Shown: one piece after another, positions 26,638 through 34,500 of the stretch
Layout: every line of letters starts with the position of its first letter
Numbering within the stretch: position 1 is the first letter of the stretch
DNA from: Candidatus Zixiibacteriota bacterium
GTDB lineage: Bacteria; Zixibacteria; MSB-5A5; SM23-73-2
Direction of reading: 5' to 3'
Assembly: GCA_030615745.1 (NCBI GenBank)
Contig: JAUWYR010000013.1
Location: 1-56,752, forward strand
Length of the DNA stretch: 56,752 bases
The notes under the pieces: model-generated
Databases searched by the model: none
Told to the model about the DNA's origin: nothing
The model's input: the letters and a program-made list of their open reading frames with translations, nothing else
Made by a program: the position numbers and the translations under genes

Positions 26638-28878
26638 TCACTTTTTTAAGTTATAGACAATCTCCAGCCTCATCCCCCATTCCCTTCCGGGCATGGGATA
26701 CCTTTCGACCAAGAAATACTTTTCGTTGGTTAAGTTTTTTATCTGTCCATTTAATCTCACCTCCCATCTGGAAATTCTTTTTTTCAGACCAAGACTTAAA
26801 TCTTTTAAATGATAGGGGTCCTCTTTCAATGTGTTAGCTTCCACTCTGTATCTCTCGCTGACCCACCTCTGTTTGTAGGATAACTCAAAAATATTATAAT
26901 CAACCAAAATGTTAAAGTTAGTTACATACCTTGGCTGAAAAGGTATGAATTTTCCGTCATAGGTTATATCTCCACTTTTATTTAAAGCCCTGGTTACATT
27001 GTTTTTGTAGTTTATTTCCAATGCCTCCTTAAAAAACTTCAAGCTGATGAAATCCTCATGACCGGTTATTTGAGAGCGGGAGATATTTACAGGCATATAT
27101 TTACCATCAAATCTTCTTCTCCAGACGATAATATCCTTTACAAAATTATGGAAATAAGTTGACCCAAAGGAAAGCTTTGAGTTTTTGAAAAGAGGAACTT
27201 TAATTTCAAAGCCAATCTCAGAGTGCTCAGATTTCTCAGGTTTCAAATCAGGATTTCCTGAAGCGTAAACATCCTCTTTCCAGAACAAAGCATTGTTCGA
27301 TGGCTGGCGAAAAGATTTTCCGTAATCCCCTCTTAAGATAATCTGAGTCTTTTTTCCATTTGATATAGCAAAACCTATCTTGGGTGAGGTGAAATTATCT
27401 AAATTCTTTGTATTATCTTTGCGTAAAGAAAAATTTAGATTAAGATTTTCAAAGAACAAAAATTCGGGCAAGCTTAAGCTCTGATTATCTGAGAAAAACC
27501 AACTGAAGGTCTCTCTTTCTATCTTTCCTATGCTTCTTTGCGGAAATAGAAAGTCCTTATGCTCAAGCACATCCTTTTGGAATTGGGCTCCTATTTGGAG
27601 TTCGTTCTTCTGTAAAAGATTTAAATCTAAGGTCAAGCCAAAATCTAAGATATCATTTATATATTTAGTATCATATGCAAAAAAGTTCTGTAAATGAGAG
27701 GGAAGGTCAAGGTTTTGAAAGTGCTGTTCAAAACGTGAGAAAGAGAGGTGTGTTTCCACTAAGAACTTTTTGAAAAACCCTTGTTTGAGCTTTAAATTCA
27801 AAAGTTTCCTTTTGTCCTTTAATTTGGCACTGCGGGATATTTCCTCATCAAATATGGCTCCTGGTATTCCGTTAGAAGAACCATAGATTTGTCCGGAAAA
27901 ACTCAAATTTATCTTTGGGTTAAAACTATAAATTCCTGAGAAAAAGAAGTTAGTTCCCCTCTTATATGAGTTTTCTCTTTTGACTTCGCCTTCATATGGT
28001 TTTTCATATTCAAAGTCAGATTTTGAATATTTGAATGAGTAAGAAAAACTGGTGGAGAGATTTTTAAAAAGAAATGGATTTTTTAAAGATAGGTTGAAGA
28101 TGTCGGTATCCCATTTCCCCCATAAATTATCCAATTTTATTCTAAAGTTTTGGTCGATTTTCTGAGGCTGGGTGATTATATTTATCACTCCTCCCAAGGC
28201 ATCAGCGCCAAATTTAGCAGAAGAACCCCCTTTATAAACCTCTATTTTTTCCACCATTTCCAAAGGTATGGTGTTCAAATCAGCTACACCAGATGCTGAG
28301 GGATTTATTTTCTGTCCGTCGATTAAAACTAAAACCTGCTTGGGTGAAGACCCTCTGATTGTGACCTGATGAGTTCCAGCAAAAGTCCCGGTCTTCTGAA
28401 CAAATACCCCTGCTACAGATTCCAAAGCTTCGGAAACAGTTTTTACTTTTAGTTTTTCGAGCTTCTGTCTAGTTATTATCTCCGCTTCTAAAGGAGGTAT
28501 TGAAACCCTTTTGGCAGTAACTTTTATTCCAGGAAGAATGTAGGTTTTTCTTTTTAAGTTCACCCTTATTTTTCTGGTTACATCTTCTGTTATTTCAAAA
28601 TCTGGGATAATCTTTTCTTCAAATCCCTCGGCACAAACTTTCAGGTTGTGAAGACCAACAGGAATGTTAGAAAAAAAGAAATTCCCTGAATTATCAGAGT
28701 GGGTTTGATAGTTTGTGTTCAAGATTTTTATCCAAGCACCGCTTATTGGATATCCATTATCTTCTGCAACAACAGTGCCAAAGATTTTTATGGTGGATTG
28801 TGCAGATGAAAGAGAAAAAATTAAAAAGCTTAAAAAAAATGATATTCTTATAATTTTAAAAAAGTATGAAATCATCAT
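26638..28878 (-). CDS. TonB-dependent outer-membrane receptor under cobalamin riboswitch control (BtuB-like)
   Basis: A 746-aa receptor. The signal peptide is about 1-26. A carboxypeptidase-like regulatory domain covers about 30-112 (GTVVAEDNGYPISGAWIKI). The plug is about 118-235, with VTIRGSSPKQVLVLIDG and SAKFGADALGGVINIIT. A 22-stranded barrel follows, with GKSFRQPSNNALFW and the closing NLTNEKYFLVERYPMPGREW and aromatic-rich end. The cobalamin riboswitch and terminator directly upstream indicate vitamin B12 or another corrinoid as substrate. No btuC, btuD or btuF genes are in the window. It is cotranscribed with the propeller-dockerin gene. Confidence 0.92.
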   Translation of the reverse strand: MMISYFFKIIRISFFLSFLIFSLSSAQSTIKIFGTVVAEDNGYPISGAWIKILNTNYQTHSDNSGNFFFSNIPVGLHNLKVCAEGFEEKIIPDFEITEDVTRKIRVNLKRKTYILPGIKVTAKRVSIPPLEAEIITRQKLEKLKVKTVSEALESVAGVFVQKTGTFAGTHQVTIRGSSPKQVLVLIDGQKINPSASGVADLNTIPLEMVEKIEVYKGGSSAKFGADALGGVINIITQPQKIDQNFRIKLDNLWGKWDTDIFNLSLKNPFLFKNLSTSFSYSFKYSKSDFEYEKPYEGEVKRENSYKRGTNFFFSGIYSFNPKINLSFSGQIYGSSNGIPGAIFDEEISRSAKLKDKRKLLNLKLKQGFFKKFLVETHLSFSRFEQHFQNLDLPSHLQNFFAYDTKYINDILDFGLTLDLNLLQKNELQIGAQFQKDVLEHKDFLFPQRSIGKIERETFSWFFSDNQSLSLPEFLFFENLNLNFSLRKDNTKNLDNFTSPKIGFAISNGKKTQIILRGDYGKSFRQPSNNALFWKEDVYASGNPDLKPEKSEHSEIGFEIKVPLFKNSKLSFGSTYFHNFVKDIIVWRRRFDGKYMPVNISRSQITGHEDFISLKFFKEALEINYKNNVTRALNKSGDITYDGKFIPFQPRYVTNFNILVDYNIFELSYKQRWVSERYRVEANTLKEDPYHLKDLSLGLKKRISRWEVRLNGQIKNLTNEKYFLVERYPMPGREWGMRLEIVYNLKK

Positions 28879-28910
28879 TTTAAAAATTTTCTTACCTTGG
28901 TGGGAGGAAA

Positions 28911-28945
28911 AATAAAAAAACCAGCTTGCTGGGCTTAGCTGGTTT
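28911..28945 (-). terminator. Intrinsic terminator, expression platform of the cobalamin riboswitch
   Basis: On the minus strand the arms AAACCAGCT and AGCTGGTTT pair perfectly over nine bases around a 10-base loop, followed by a run of seven Ts, A, and more Ts. It lies between the aptamer and the receptor start. The riboswitch therefore probably works by transcription termination. Confidence 0.88.
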
Positions 28946-28994
28946 ATGAGTTTACCTTTTCCTCACCCGCGCAAGGATAATTCAAGGTTTTCAA

Positions 28995-29172
28995 ATCTGG
29001 TAGGTTTCCTGACTTGTGGCATCGAACCTAAAGGCTTAGCCTTCCCATCCATATGGACAGTGGCATAAAAAGCCTTCGTAACCACTCACAGTAGCGGGGC
29101 TGTGGCGGATTTTCACCGCCTTCCCTTTTTACCCAAAAGGCACCAGATTGGGATGATATTTTCAAAGAGCTT
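28995..29172 (-). promoter_or_regulatory. Cobalamin (B12) riboswitch
   Basis: Read on the minus strand, the leader holds the conserved order GGTGCC...AAGGGAAGGCGGTGAAAATC, then CCGCCACAGCCCCGCTACTG. Later come ATGCCACTG, a GGATGGGAAGGC segment and the closing AAGTCAGGAAACCTACC. These are the hallmark segments of the AdoCbl riboswitch, including the B12 box. It sits between a consensus promoter and a terminator hairpin, ahead of the TonB receptor and propeller genes, and should shut them off when corrinoid is plentiful. Confidence 0.96.
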
Positions 29173-29179
29173 TGCTATC

Positions 29180-29207
29180 ACTATATATAAAAAAAAAAGC
29201 TTGTCAA
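29180..29207 (-). promoter_or_regulatory. Promoter of the B12-riboswitch operon
   Basis: On the minus strand TTGACA (29207-29202) and TATAGT (29185-29180) are 16 bases apart, with a T10 tract in the spacer. The start near 29173 falls just before the aptamer. Confidence 0.8.
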
Positions 29208-29257
29208 GGATTTTTTCAGTGATTTTTTAAAAATATTTTCTGAAGAGATTTTAAAAA

Positions 29258-29400
29258 GCGTAGTGGAGGGTTTATCCCTCCGCGTCACAGAATCAGAGCC
29301 ATAGAGGCTCCCTGGCCGGGCAGGCTGCTACGCGATCTGTTTTTCAAGGGAGAGGTAAAGCTGAAGTCGTAGATCCCGCATCATGCGGGGCTTTACACTC
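29258..29400. repeat. Hairpin repeats upstream of the DinB gene
   Basis: The elements are GGAGGG-TTTAT-CCCTCC, GAGCC-ATAGA-GGCTC, and the CCTGGCCGGGCAGG motif followed by GCTGCTACGCG. A CCCGCATCATGCGGGG hairpin and TTTACACTCC follow. All have relatives elsewhere in the window. Confidence 0.8.
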
Positions 29401-29464
29401 CATTTTCAGAAATTTATTTGAGCATTTCTTTGTTGCTTTTGTAGTGATTTTTGTATTATTTTTG

Positions 29465-29608
29465 GTGAAAAAGATTAAATTTAGTTACAAAAAGGATTTT
29501 AAGGTTGAAAAGAAGTTCACCGGGAGAAATGCATATTTGAACAAGTTAGTCGATATCGTTCGAAGTTTATGGAGAGAAGATGATCTCAAAAATTTCTTTG
29601 TGTCTTGA
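29465..29608 (+). CDS. Possible small ORF (47 aa) overlapping the DinB gene
   Basis: GTG-started frame of 47 codons, basic and helix-prone (KKIKFSYKKDFKVEKKF, then LNKLVDIVRSLWRED), overlapping the next start by 29 bases. A TATTAT at 29454-29459 with a TTGTTG 18 bases upstream ends five bases before it. It may be a translated leader or a chance frame. I recognise no family. Confidence 0.3.
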   Translation: MKKIKFSYKKDFKVEKKFTGRNAYLNKLVDIVRSLWREDDLKNFFVS

Positions 29609-30305
29609 AGTAGGTCAACAAGGGACAGGCGCATTTGCTCCAGACTGCCCAGGTTGCTGGGTTTTCGGAAAAACGAAAAAGAAAGCCTTAGAAAAAGCAA
29701 GAATTGCTGTGGTTGAATGGTTTGAGTGGCTGAAAAAACATGGAGAAAGCATACCAGATATAAAAAGTAAGTTAAAAATTGAAGTTGCTGAGATGCTTCG
29801 TGTGGATTATAATCCTGTTGAAGCTGGAAAGCCTGAACCATTGTTTTGGTCAGAAGTTTTACCTGTTAAAAAAGATGATATTAAAAGAACCCTTCAGTTA
29901 ATGAAGTATTCTCGTGAAGATTTGCTGAACCTTGTCTCTGACTTAACAGAAGAACAACTTGACTGGAAGCCCAAAGGCAAACCACGCACAATAAGAAACT
30001 GCTTAAGACATATAGCTTACGTTGAACCCTGGTATATAACCCGCCTTAATATTGAATTGCCAGAAGATTATCCTGAAGATGTATTCAAATTATTAAATTG
30101 CACTCGCGATATCGTTATCAATTGTTTATGTAACTTTCCTGAGCGGAAAATGAAAGGGGTATTTAAGCCTAAGAAATATAAAAGTCCTGTATGCGATCTT
30201 TGGACTACAAGGAAGGTTTTGAGGAGACTGATTGATCACGAGAGGCTACACACAAAATATATCCAGAGGGTGCTGGAAATGTATCACAGAAAAGAGAGGA
30301 TATAA
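29580..30305 (+). CDS. HicB-like / DinB-family fusion protein
   Basis: A 241-aa protein with two parts. Residues 1-75 resemble the HicB-like RNase-H-type fold: CLEVGQQGTGAFAPDCPGC, then a helix with KKALEKARIAVVEWFEWLKK. Residues about 95-241 form a DinB four-helix bundle with the expected metal ligands: RHIAYVEPWY supplies one His, and DHERLHTKYI the C-terminal HxxxH-like pair. DinB proteins are often thiol transferases or stress proteins, and the HicB-like part is known from some fused members. No HicA toxin gene is adjacent. The substrate is unknown. Confidence 0.75.
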   Translation: MISKISLCLEVGQQGTGAFAPDCPGCWVFGKTKKKALEKARIAVVEWFEWLKKHGESIPDIKSKLKIEVAEMLRVDYNPVEAGKPEPLFWSEVLPVKKDDIKRTLQLMKYSREDLLNLVSDLTEEQLDWKPKGKPRTIRNCLRHIAYVEPWYITRLNIELPEDYPEDVFKLLNCTRDIVINCLCNFPERKMKGVFKPKKYKSPVCDLWTTRKVLRRLIDHERLHTKYIQRVLEMYHRKERI

Positions 30306-30354
30306 ATGGTAAGACCGCTAAACAGAGAGTGTTGTCGAAAAATACCTTAAATGT

Positions 30355-30443
30355 TATTGCGAGGAGTCCATATGGACGACGAAGCAATCTCTAACCCATT
30401 GATTTATATAAAAGCGAGATTGCTTCGCTTCGCTCGCAATGAC
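30355..30443. repeat. Dispersed GCAATCTC / TCGCAATGAC inverted repeat, copy 2
   Basis: Runs from ATTGCGAGGAGTCC through GACGAAGCAATCTC, a spacer and GAGATTGCTTCGCTTCGC to TCGCAATGAC. The two ends are inverted relative to each other. Copy 1 lies at 10501-10600. Confidence 0.88.
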
Positions 30444-30511
30444 AGTGTAAAGAAATGTTAGAGACACCACATTAGATAAAGTCCCACATCTTTATGTATC
30501 ATCTGTTCAAT

Positions 30512-31195
30512 CTATCTTTCTGCCAAGACAATTTGAAAAAATTCCCAGCTGGTGGTATTCGTTCTAACTATCCTAAACCCGACTCGCCTAATTTCATTTG
30601 TCAGCCCGCATTTTAGCATGTTTTTATAAGTTGGGTATTCAGGATTAAAACGCTCCATAAAATCAAACAAATTTGCCTTCCACTTTCGGTTTGGTTTGTT
30701 ATGCTCAGTGATGACTATTTTACCCCCGGGTCTGATGACTCTACAAGCTTCCGATAGAACGTTTCGTCGCACTTCTTGAGGCATCTCATGTAGTGCACCA
30801 CAAATAACGCTTTTATCAAAATAGCAATCTGAGAATGGAGTATCTTGAGCATCGCCCTGTATGAAAAAGAGACTATTAGGTTTTTCCTTTTTCCGGGCAA
30901 TTCTTAATTGAGCAGGAGAAAGTTCAATACCCACCACTTTTCCTGTTCCTGCAAGTCTTTTAGCAAGCATTATGGTTAAAGTACCGGTGCCACAGCAGAT
31001 GTCTGCTATCTTTTCGCCCGGTTGAGGGTTTAGCCATTCAATTATTAACTCCCGCCATCTCCTTTCACCGCCAAAGCCTTTGTTAAGAAAGAAACAGAGT
31101 CCTTTTACAAAAGGATCATAAATGTGAGCAAACCAACTATACCATTTTTCATAGACCCTGCGATAATAATCTGGCATTTCTTTTTTATTTTTCAT
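30512..31195 (-). CDS. Class I SAM-dependent methyltransferase (UbiE/COQ5-like)
   Basis: A 227-aa methyltransferase. The SAM-binding motif I is IADICCGTGTLTIMLAKRL. Motif II has VVGIELSPAQLRIA, then IQGDAQDTPF, and motif III is RPGGKIVITEHNKP. It resembles quinone or lipid methyltransferases, but the acceptor is not identifiable. I used the ATG at 31195, preceded by AGGA at a good distance. An in-frame GTG at 31234 would add 13 residues. It lies alone, convergent with the DinB fusion gene, with spacers full of repeats on both sides. Confidence 0.82.
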   Translation of the reverse strand: MKNKKEMPDYYRRVYEKWYSWFAHIYDPFVKGLCFFLNKGFGGERRWRELIIEWLNPQPGEKIADICCGTGTLTIMLAKRLAGTGKVVGIELSPAQLRIARKKEKPNSLFFIQGDAQDTPFSDCYFDKSVICGALHEMPQEVRRNVLSEACRVIRPGGKIVITEHNKPNRKWKANLFDFMERFNPEYPTYKNMLKCGLTNEIRRVGFRIVRTNTTSWEFFQIVLAER

Positions 31196-31436
31196 GCCAT
31201 ATCCTGCTTTATCTCCGACTTGAACCCTTTTCACTTAATAATACAACATTTCATCTAACTTTCGGAGCGTGTCCGAAGTTGCGACTGAACGGAGCAATCT
31301 GGGTTAAGCAACCAACGGGAAAATCCTTACAGAGACTTTGATTATAAAAAATTTTGATTTTATCTCTTTTAAGCGTCGGGAGTAGAGCTCCTGACGCAAC
31401 TATTTAGTCCTCCTACAAAATTTTCTTATTTTTCTT
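31196..31436. other. Spacer with a GTCGGGAG-family hairpin
   Basis: I see no gene. GCGTCGGGAG-TAGAG-CTCCTGACGC (31373-31397, one mismatch) belongs to the same repeat family as the copies at 14690 and 52422. Around 31262-31310 a degenerate GCGACTGAACGGAGCAATCT sequence resembles the GCAATCTC element. Confidence 0.6.
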
Positions 31437-31465
31437 TTGATTTTTGTCATATTTTATCCTATAAT
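31437..31465 (+). promoter_or_regulatory. Promoter of the ABC permease and substrate-binding genes
   Basis: TTGATT at 31437-31442 and TATAAT at 31460-31465 have a 17-base spacer. It leaves a leader of about 250 bases before the permease start. That leader begins with a CAGAAGT-ATTC-ACTTCTG hairpin (31479-31496); I recognise no known riboswitch in it. Confidence 0.75.
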
Positions 31466-31725
31466 AAAGATAGTTAAACAGAAGTATTCACTTCTGAAAG
31501 ATTATTTGGCAGACGAGAAAAAATTATGGTAGAACAAATAATACCACAGAGAAATGCGCAACATAATTTAAGACCAGTGCTTTTGCCATCTAGTGGATAG
31601 CTAAAAAAGTAAAATTCCGACATCTAAGATTAGCAACCAATGGTGGTCCAGAAAGAGCAAGATAAATAAGTGTCTGGATAAAAAGAAACCTTACCAAAAA
31701 AACAGGTGCTAAACTGGAGGTATAA

Positions 31726-32514
31726 ATGTTAGTTCGTAAAGTTCAGAATTTTTTAAGTGAATATGGTTTATTCGCCATTTCAATTATTGTCATCTTATTG
31801 ATTTGGGAATTCGCAGTTCGCCATTTTAACACGCCTCATTATATTCTACCGGCTCCTTCCAAGATATTTCTTAGGCTTGCAACATCCCATAGTATTTTAG
31901 CATATCATGCTATTGTAACGTTGAAAGAAGTTCTTGCAGGCTTTGTTCTGGGAAGCTTGATCGCGCTCTTGCTCGCTATAGGAATGTCTTATTCAAAGGT
32001 ACTGGACAGACTTTTTTACCCAGTGATAGTCCTAGCACAGACATTTCCCAAAGAGGCATTAGCGCCTCTTTTTGTGGTTTGGTTAGGCTTTGGTATATTA
32101 CCCAAAGTAGTTATGGCGGCTTTGATTTCCTTTTTTCCTATGACTGTGAATACAGTTCGGGGTCTCAGATCCATAGATCCATTAGCTCTGGATTTAATGA
32201 AATCATTGTCCGCCAACCAACGACAAATTTTCTTTAAGCTCCGGCTCCCTTGTGCACTGCCCTATATCTTTGCTGCAATGAAAATCTCGGTTACTTTGAG
32301 CGTTGTAGGTGCAATAATAGGAGAGTTTATAGGAGCCAGCAAAGGTCTTGGTCACTTGATTATGGTAGCAAATTCTGAGGCTCAGGTGGATCTGTTATTT
32401 GCGTCCCTCACGATTTTGGGTGCACTTGGCGTAATTCTATTTTTGATAATAGAAAGACTCGAAAAGTTCTTCCTTTATTGGCATGAATCTATGATTGAAG
32501 TGGGGGTAAGGTGA
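31726..32514 (+). CDS. NitT/TauT-type ABC transporter permease
   Basis: A 262-aa inner-membrane protein with about six helices and the SsuC/ThiX-family sequence. It has FAISIIVILLIWEFAVRHF as helix 1, VLGSLIALLLAIGMSYS, the PKEALAPLFVVWLGFG segment, and the EAA-like loop around LSANQRQIFFKLRLPCALP. It begins after a good GGAGG site. It would work with the lipoprotein encoded at 32644 and an ATPase. The only fitting ATPase in the window is on the other strand at 36793. After its stop, a coupled GTG opens a frame of only 17 codons where an ATPase gene would be usual. Confidence 0.9.
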   Translation: MLVRKVQNFLSEYGLFAISIIVILLIWEFAVRHFNTPHYILPAPSKIFLRLATSHSILAYHAIVTLKEVLAGFVLGSLIALLLAIGMSYSKVLDRLFYPVIVLAQTFPKEALAPLFVVWLGFGILPKVVMAALISFFPMTVNTVRGLRSIDPLALDLMKSLSANQRQIFFKLRLPCALPYIFAAMKISVTLSVVGAIIGEFIGASKGLGHLIMVANSEAQVDLLFASLTILGALGVILFLIIERLEKFFLYWHESMIEVGVR

Positions 32515-32643
32515 GTATAGCCGAAAACAAGAATCTTGAGGGGGTGATCCTTATGAACTACTGAAATCTTAGAGGGTAGCTAAATTTGGCTTGGGATCCA
32601 AGTAAATGCTAACAGCAAGTTTCATTAGATAAGGAGGTTCGAA

Positions 32644-33630
32644 ATGAAGAGATTTACAGCACAAATCGTGATTAGGGTTTTAGGAATAACGATGATCGTT
32701 ATTCTTGCCCTCAACGGCTGTGCCAAAAAGGCACCGGAGAAAATAGATTTTCTCCTCGATTGGAAAGCCCAATCTTACTTTGCAGCGTATTATGTTGCGC
32801 AGGAGAAAGGGTTTTATAAGAAAGAGAACCTTTCTGTCAACATCCTTGCCGGGAAAGGCGCGGAGACTACTGCAAAATTAGTGGGTACTGGAAAGTATCC
32901 TTTGGGCTCCTGCAGTGCTCCTGCGACAGTAATCGCTCGGTCAAGAGGAGTGCCTGTTATCTCCGTAGCAGTACTCTACCAGCAATCTCCCAGTGTAATC
33001 TTCTCCCTCAAAGAAAATGGCATAAAAGAGCCAAAGGATTTGCTAGGAAAGACCTTGGGGGTGAGATACTACGATATTTCACACCAAGAGTACAAAGCAA
33101 TGATGAAGAACAACAGGCTGGATATTGGTAAGGTAAATGAGGTCAGTGTCGGATGGGAACTCCAGCCGCTTTTGACCGGACAGATTGATGCTCTTTATAG
33201 TTATGTATATAGTCAGCCTGTTCAGGCAAGACTTATGGGGAAGGAAGTTAACGTGATTCCGATGTCAAAATGGGGTGTGGAAACTTATGGTAGCAATCTG
33301 ATAGCTAACGAAGACTTTGCCAGGAACAACCCAGATATAGTTAAAAGATTCTTGCGAGCAAGTCTTAGGGCTTGGGAGTATGTTATTAACCACCCAGAGG
33401 AAACAATCGAGATTTTCCATAGGTTGCACCCTGAGACGGACAAGAAGCTTGGGTTGGAGATGCTAAAAGAAACCATTCCTCTATTGACCAGTGAAGTAAC
33501 ACAAAAATATGGGATTGGGTATCAACTTGAAGAGAGATGGGAGGAAACCCAGAATACGCTATTCGAACAAAAAGTAGTTGACAAAAAAGTAAAAGTTGAT
33601 GAGATATTCACTAACGAGTATCTAAGATAA
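32644..33630 (+). CDS. NMT1/ThiY-like ABC substrate-binding lipoprotein
   Basis: A 328-aa lipoprotein. The signal peptide ends in a lipobox (ILALNGC, Cys about 25). The NMT1/THI5-type domain starts IDFLLDWKAQSYFAAYYVAQ, followed by a GFYKKENL segment. GKTLGVRY and the alpha/beta lobes follow to the C-terminus. Members bind thiamine pyrimidine precursors, riboflavin, sulfonates or nitrate. No TPP or FMN riboswitch is visible upstream, so the ligand stays open. It has a strong AAGGAGG site and follows the permease by 129 bases. Its end overlaps the convergent gene by 9 bases. Confidence 0.88.
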   Translation: MKRFTAQIVIRVLGITMIVILALNGCAKKAPEKIDFLLDWKAQSYFAAYYVAQEKGFYKKENLSVNILAGKGAETTAKLVGTGKYPLGSCSAPATVIARSRGVPVISVAVLYQQSPSVIFSLKENGIKEPKDLLGKTLGVRYYDISHQEYKAMMKNNRLDIGKVNEVSVGWELQPLLTGQIDALYSYVYSQPVQARLMGKEVNVIPMSKWGVETYGSNLIANEDFARNNPDIVKRFLRASLRAWEYVINHPEETIEIFHRLHPETDKKLGLEMLKETIPLLTSEVTQKYGIGYQLEERWEETQNTLFEQKVVDKKVKVDEIFTNEYLR

Positions 33631-34500
33631 CCACCCATTCAAAGTCGCATCGTCCGTGGGCCTTTTGCTAGAGCTCGTACTGTTTCCTTTTAGAAGATCA
33701 AAAACATCTTTTAATGAATTAACAATGGTTGCATCTTGTGTTTCATACCCTTTACAAGGAAGGCGCTTGGTCTTTGCATAGTCCTTCCAATCAGGCACCG
33801 CAGTGTATACTGCATGGTCTCCCGAAATGAACATATGGAAGGGAAATCTCACCGACGAATCCTTAGCTGTGTGCGAATGTTCGTCACAAAGCTCAAGTAT
33901 GCGGTTTATGTAAACTAGCTGGCTTTTTAATCTTTCTTTTTCTTTTATCTCAGGAAAAGGGTCCTTCATTTTCTTAATGAACTCCCGCTGATTGTTTACG
34001 TTTTCCTGAAGTAGCACGATTTTCAATTTTCGCTTCTCGAAGATTATCAAGTCGTTGAATAAGTTGTTAAGATATATTTCTCTTCTCTCGTAATTTGTGT
34101 GTTTAAGCTTCCTAACATTTTCTGTGAGTTCAAATGCTGGAAATGTCATCATTACTAGCACCTCATCTCCAGGTGGATCCCCAATTAACTTCGCGCCTCT
34201 TCGCAGAAATTCACTGTAATCTGAAAACTCGTCTCGAATAAGTCGTTCCACTCTTCGAGCAACGACATATGAACCCACAGTCACTATTCCGAATAGGACT
34301 GAAAAGATGAATGCTAGAAAAGCAGAAGAATGTTCCTTCCAAAAATAGTCATACTTTGACAAAAAAGGGGATAGAACGATATACAATATGGTGAAAAAGA
34401 TAGCAAGACAAACTATTCTGAGACTGTATTTTCCGAAAATATCCGACTTATACATTTTTGGATACGGTATCTTAAATCTTTCCGTCTTATTTTTTTTCAT
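33622..34500 (-). CDS. Unknown two-helix membrane protein, last gene of the ABC/methyltransferase operon
   Basis: A 292-aa protein with two transmembrane helices near the N-terminus (about 28-47 and 60-82) and a cytoplasmic domain of about 200 residues. That domain contains GDEVLVMMTFPAFELTENV, the charged helix NQREFIKKMKDPFPEIKEKE and FHMFISGDHAVYTAVPD. It ends near GYETQDATIVNSLKDVFDLL, a layout seen in uncharacterised signalling-type proteins. I recognise no named family. It overlaps the methyltransferase by 14 bases and is probably translationally coupled. It is convergent with, and overlaps, the substrate-binding protein gene. Confidence 0.75.
   Translation of the reverse strand: MKKNKTERFKIPYPKMYKSDIFGKYSLRIVCLAIFFTILYIVLSPFLSKYDYFWKEHSSAFLAFIFSVLFGIVTVGSYVVARRVERLIRDEFSDYSEFLRRGAKLIGDPPGDEVLVMMTFPAFELTENVRKLKHTNYERREIYLNNLFNDLIIFEKRKLKIVLLQENVNNQREFIKKMKDPFPEIKEKERLKSQLVYINRILELCDEHSHTAKDSSVRFPFHMFISGDHAVYTAVPDWKDYAKTKRLPCKGYETQDATIVNSLKDVFDLLKGNSTSSSKRPTDDATLNGWLS

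Noticed and set aside
29465-29608. HicA toxin gene before the HicB-like/DinB fusion
   Set aside because: The 47-aa frame lacks the HicA dsRBD-like His motif and is too short. It is kept only as a low-confidence small ORF.
31466-31725. TPP riboswitch before the ThiY-like transporter
   Set aside because: The conserved CTGAGA and the ACCTGA-type segments of the THI box are not found.
32511-32564. A 17-codon frame coupled by GTGA to the end of the ABC permease gene
   Set aside because: It could be the remnant of a lost ATPase gene, but it is too short to show any ATPase motif, so I do not annotate it.
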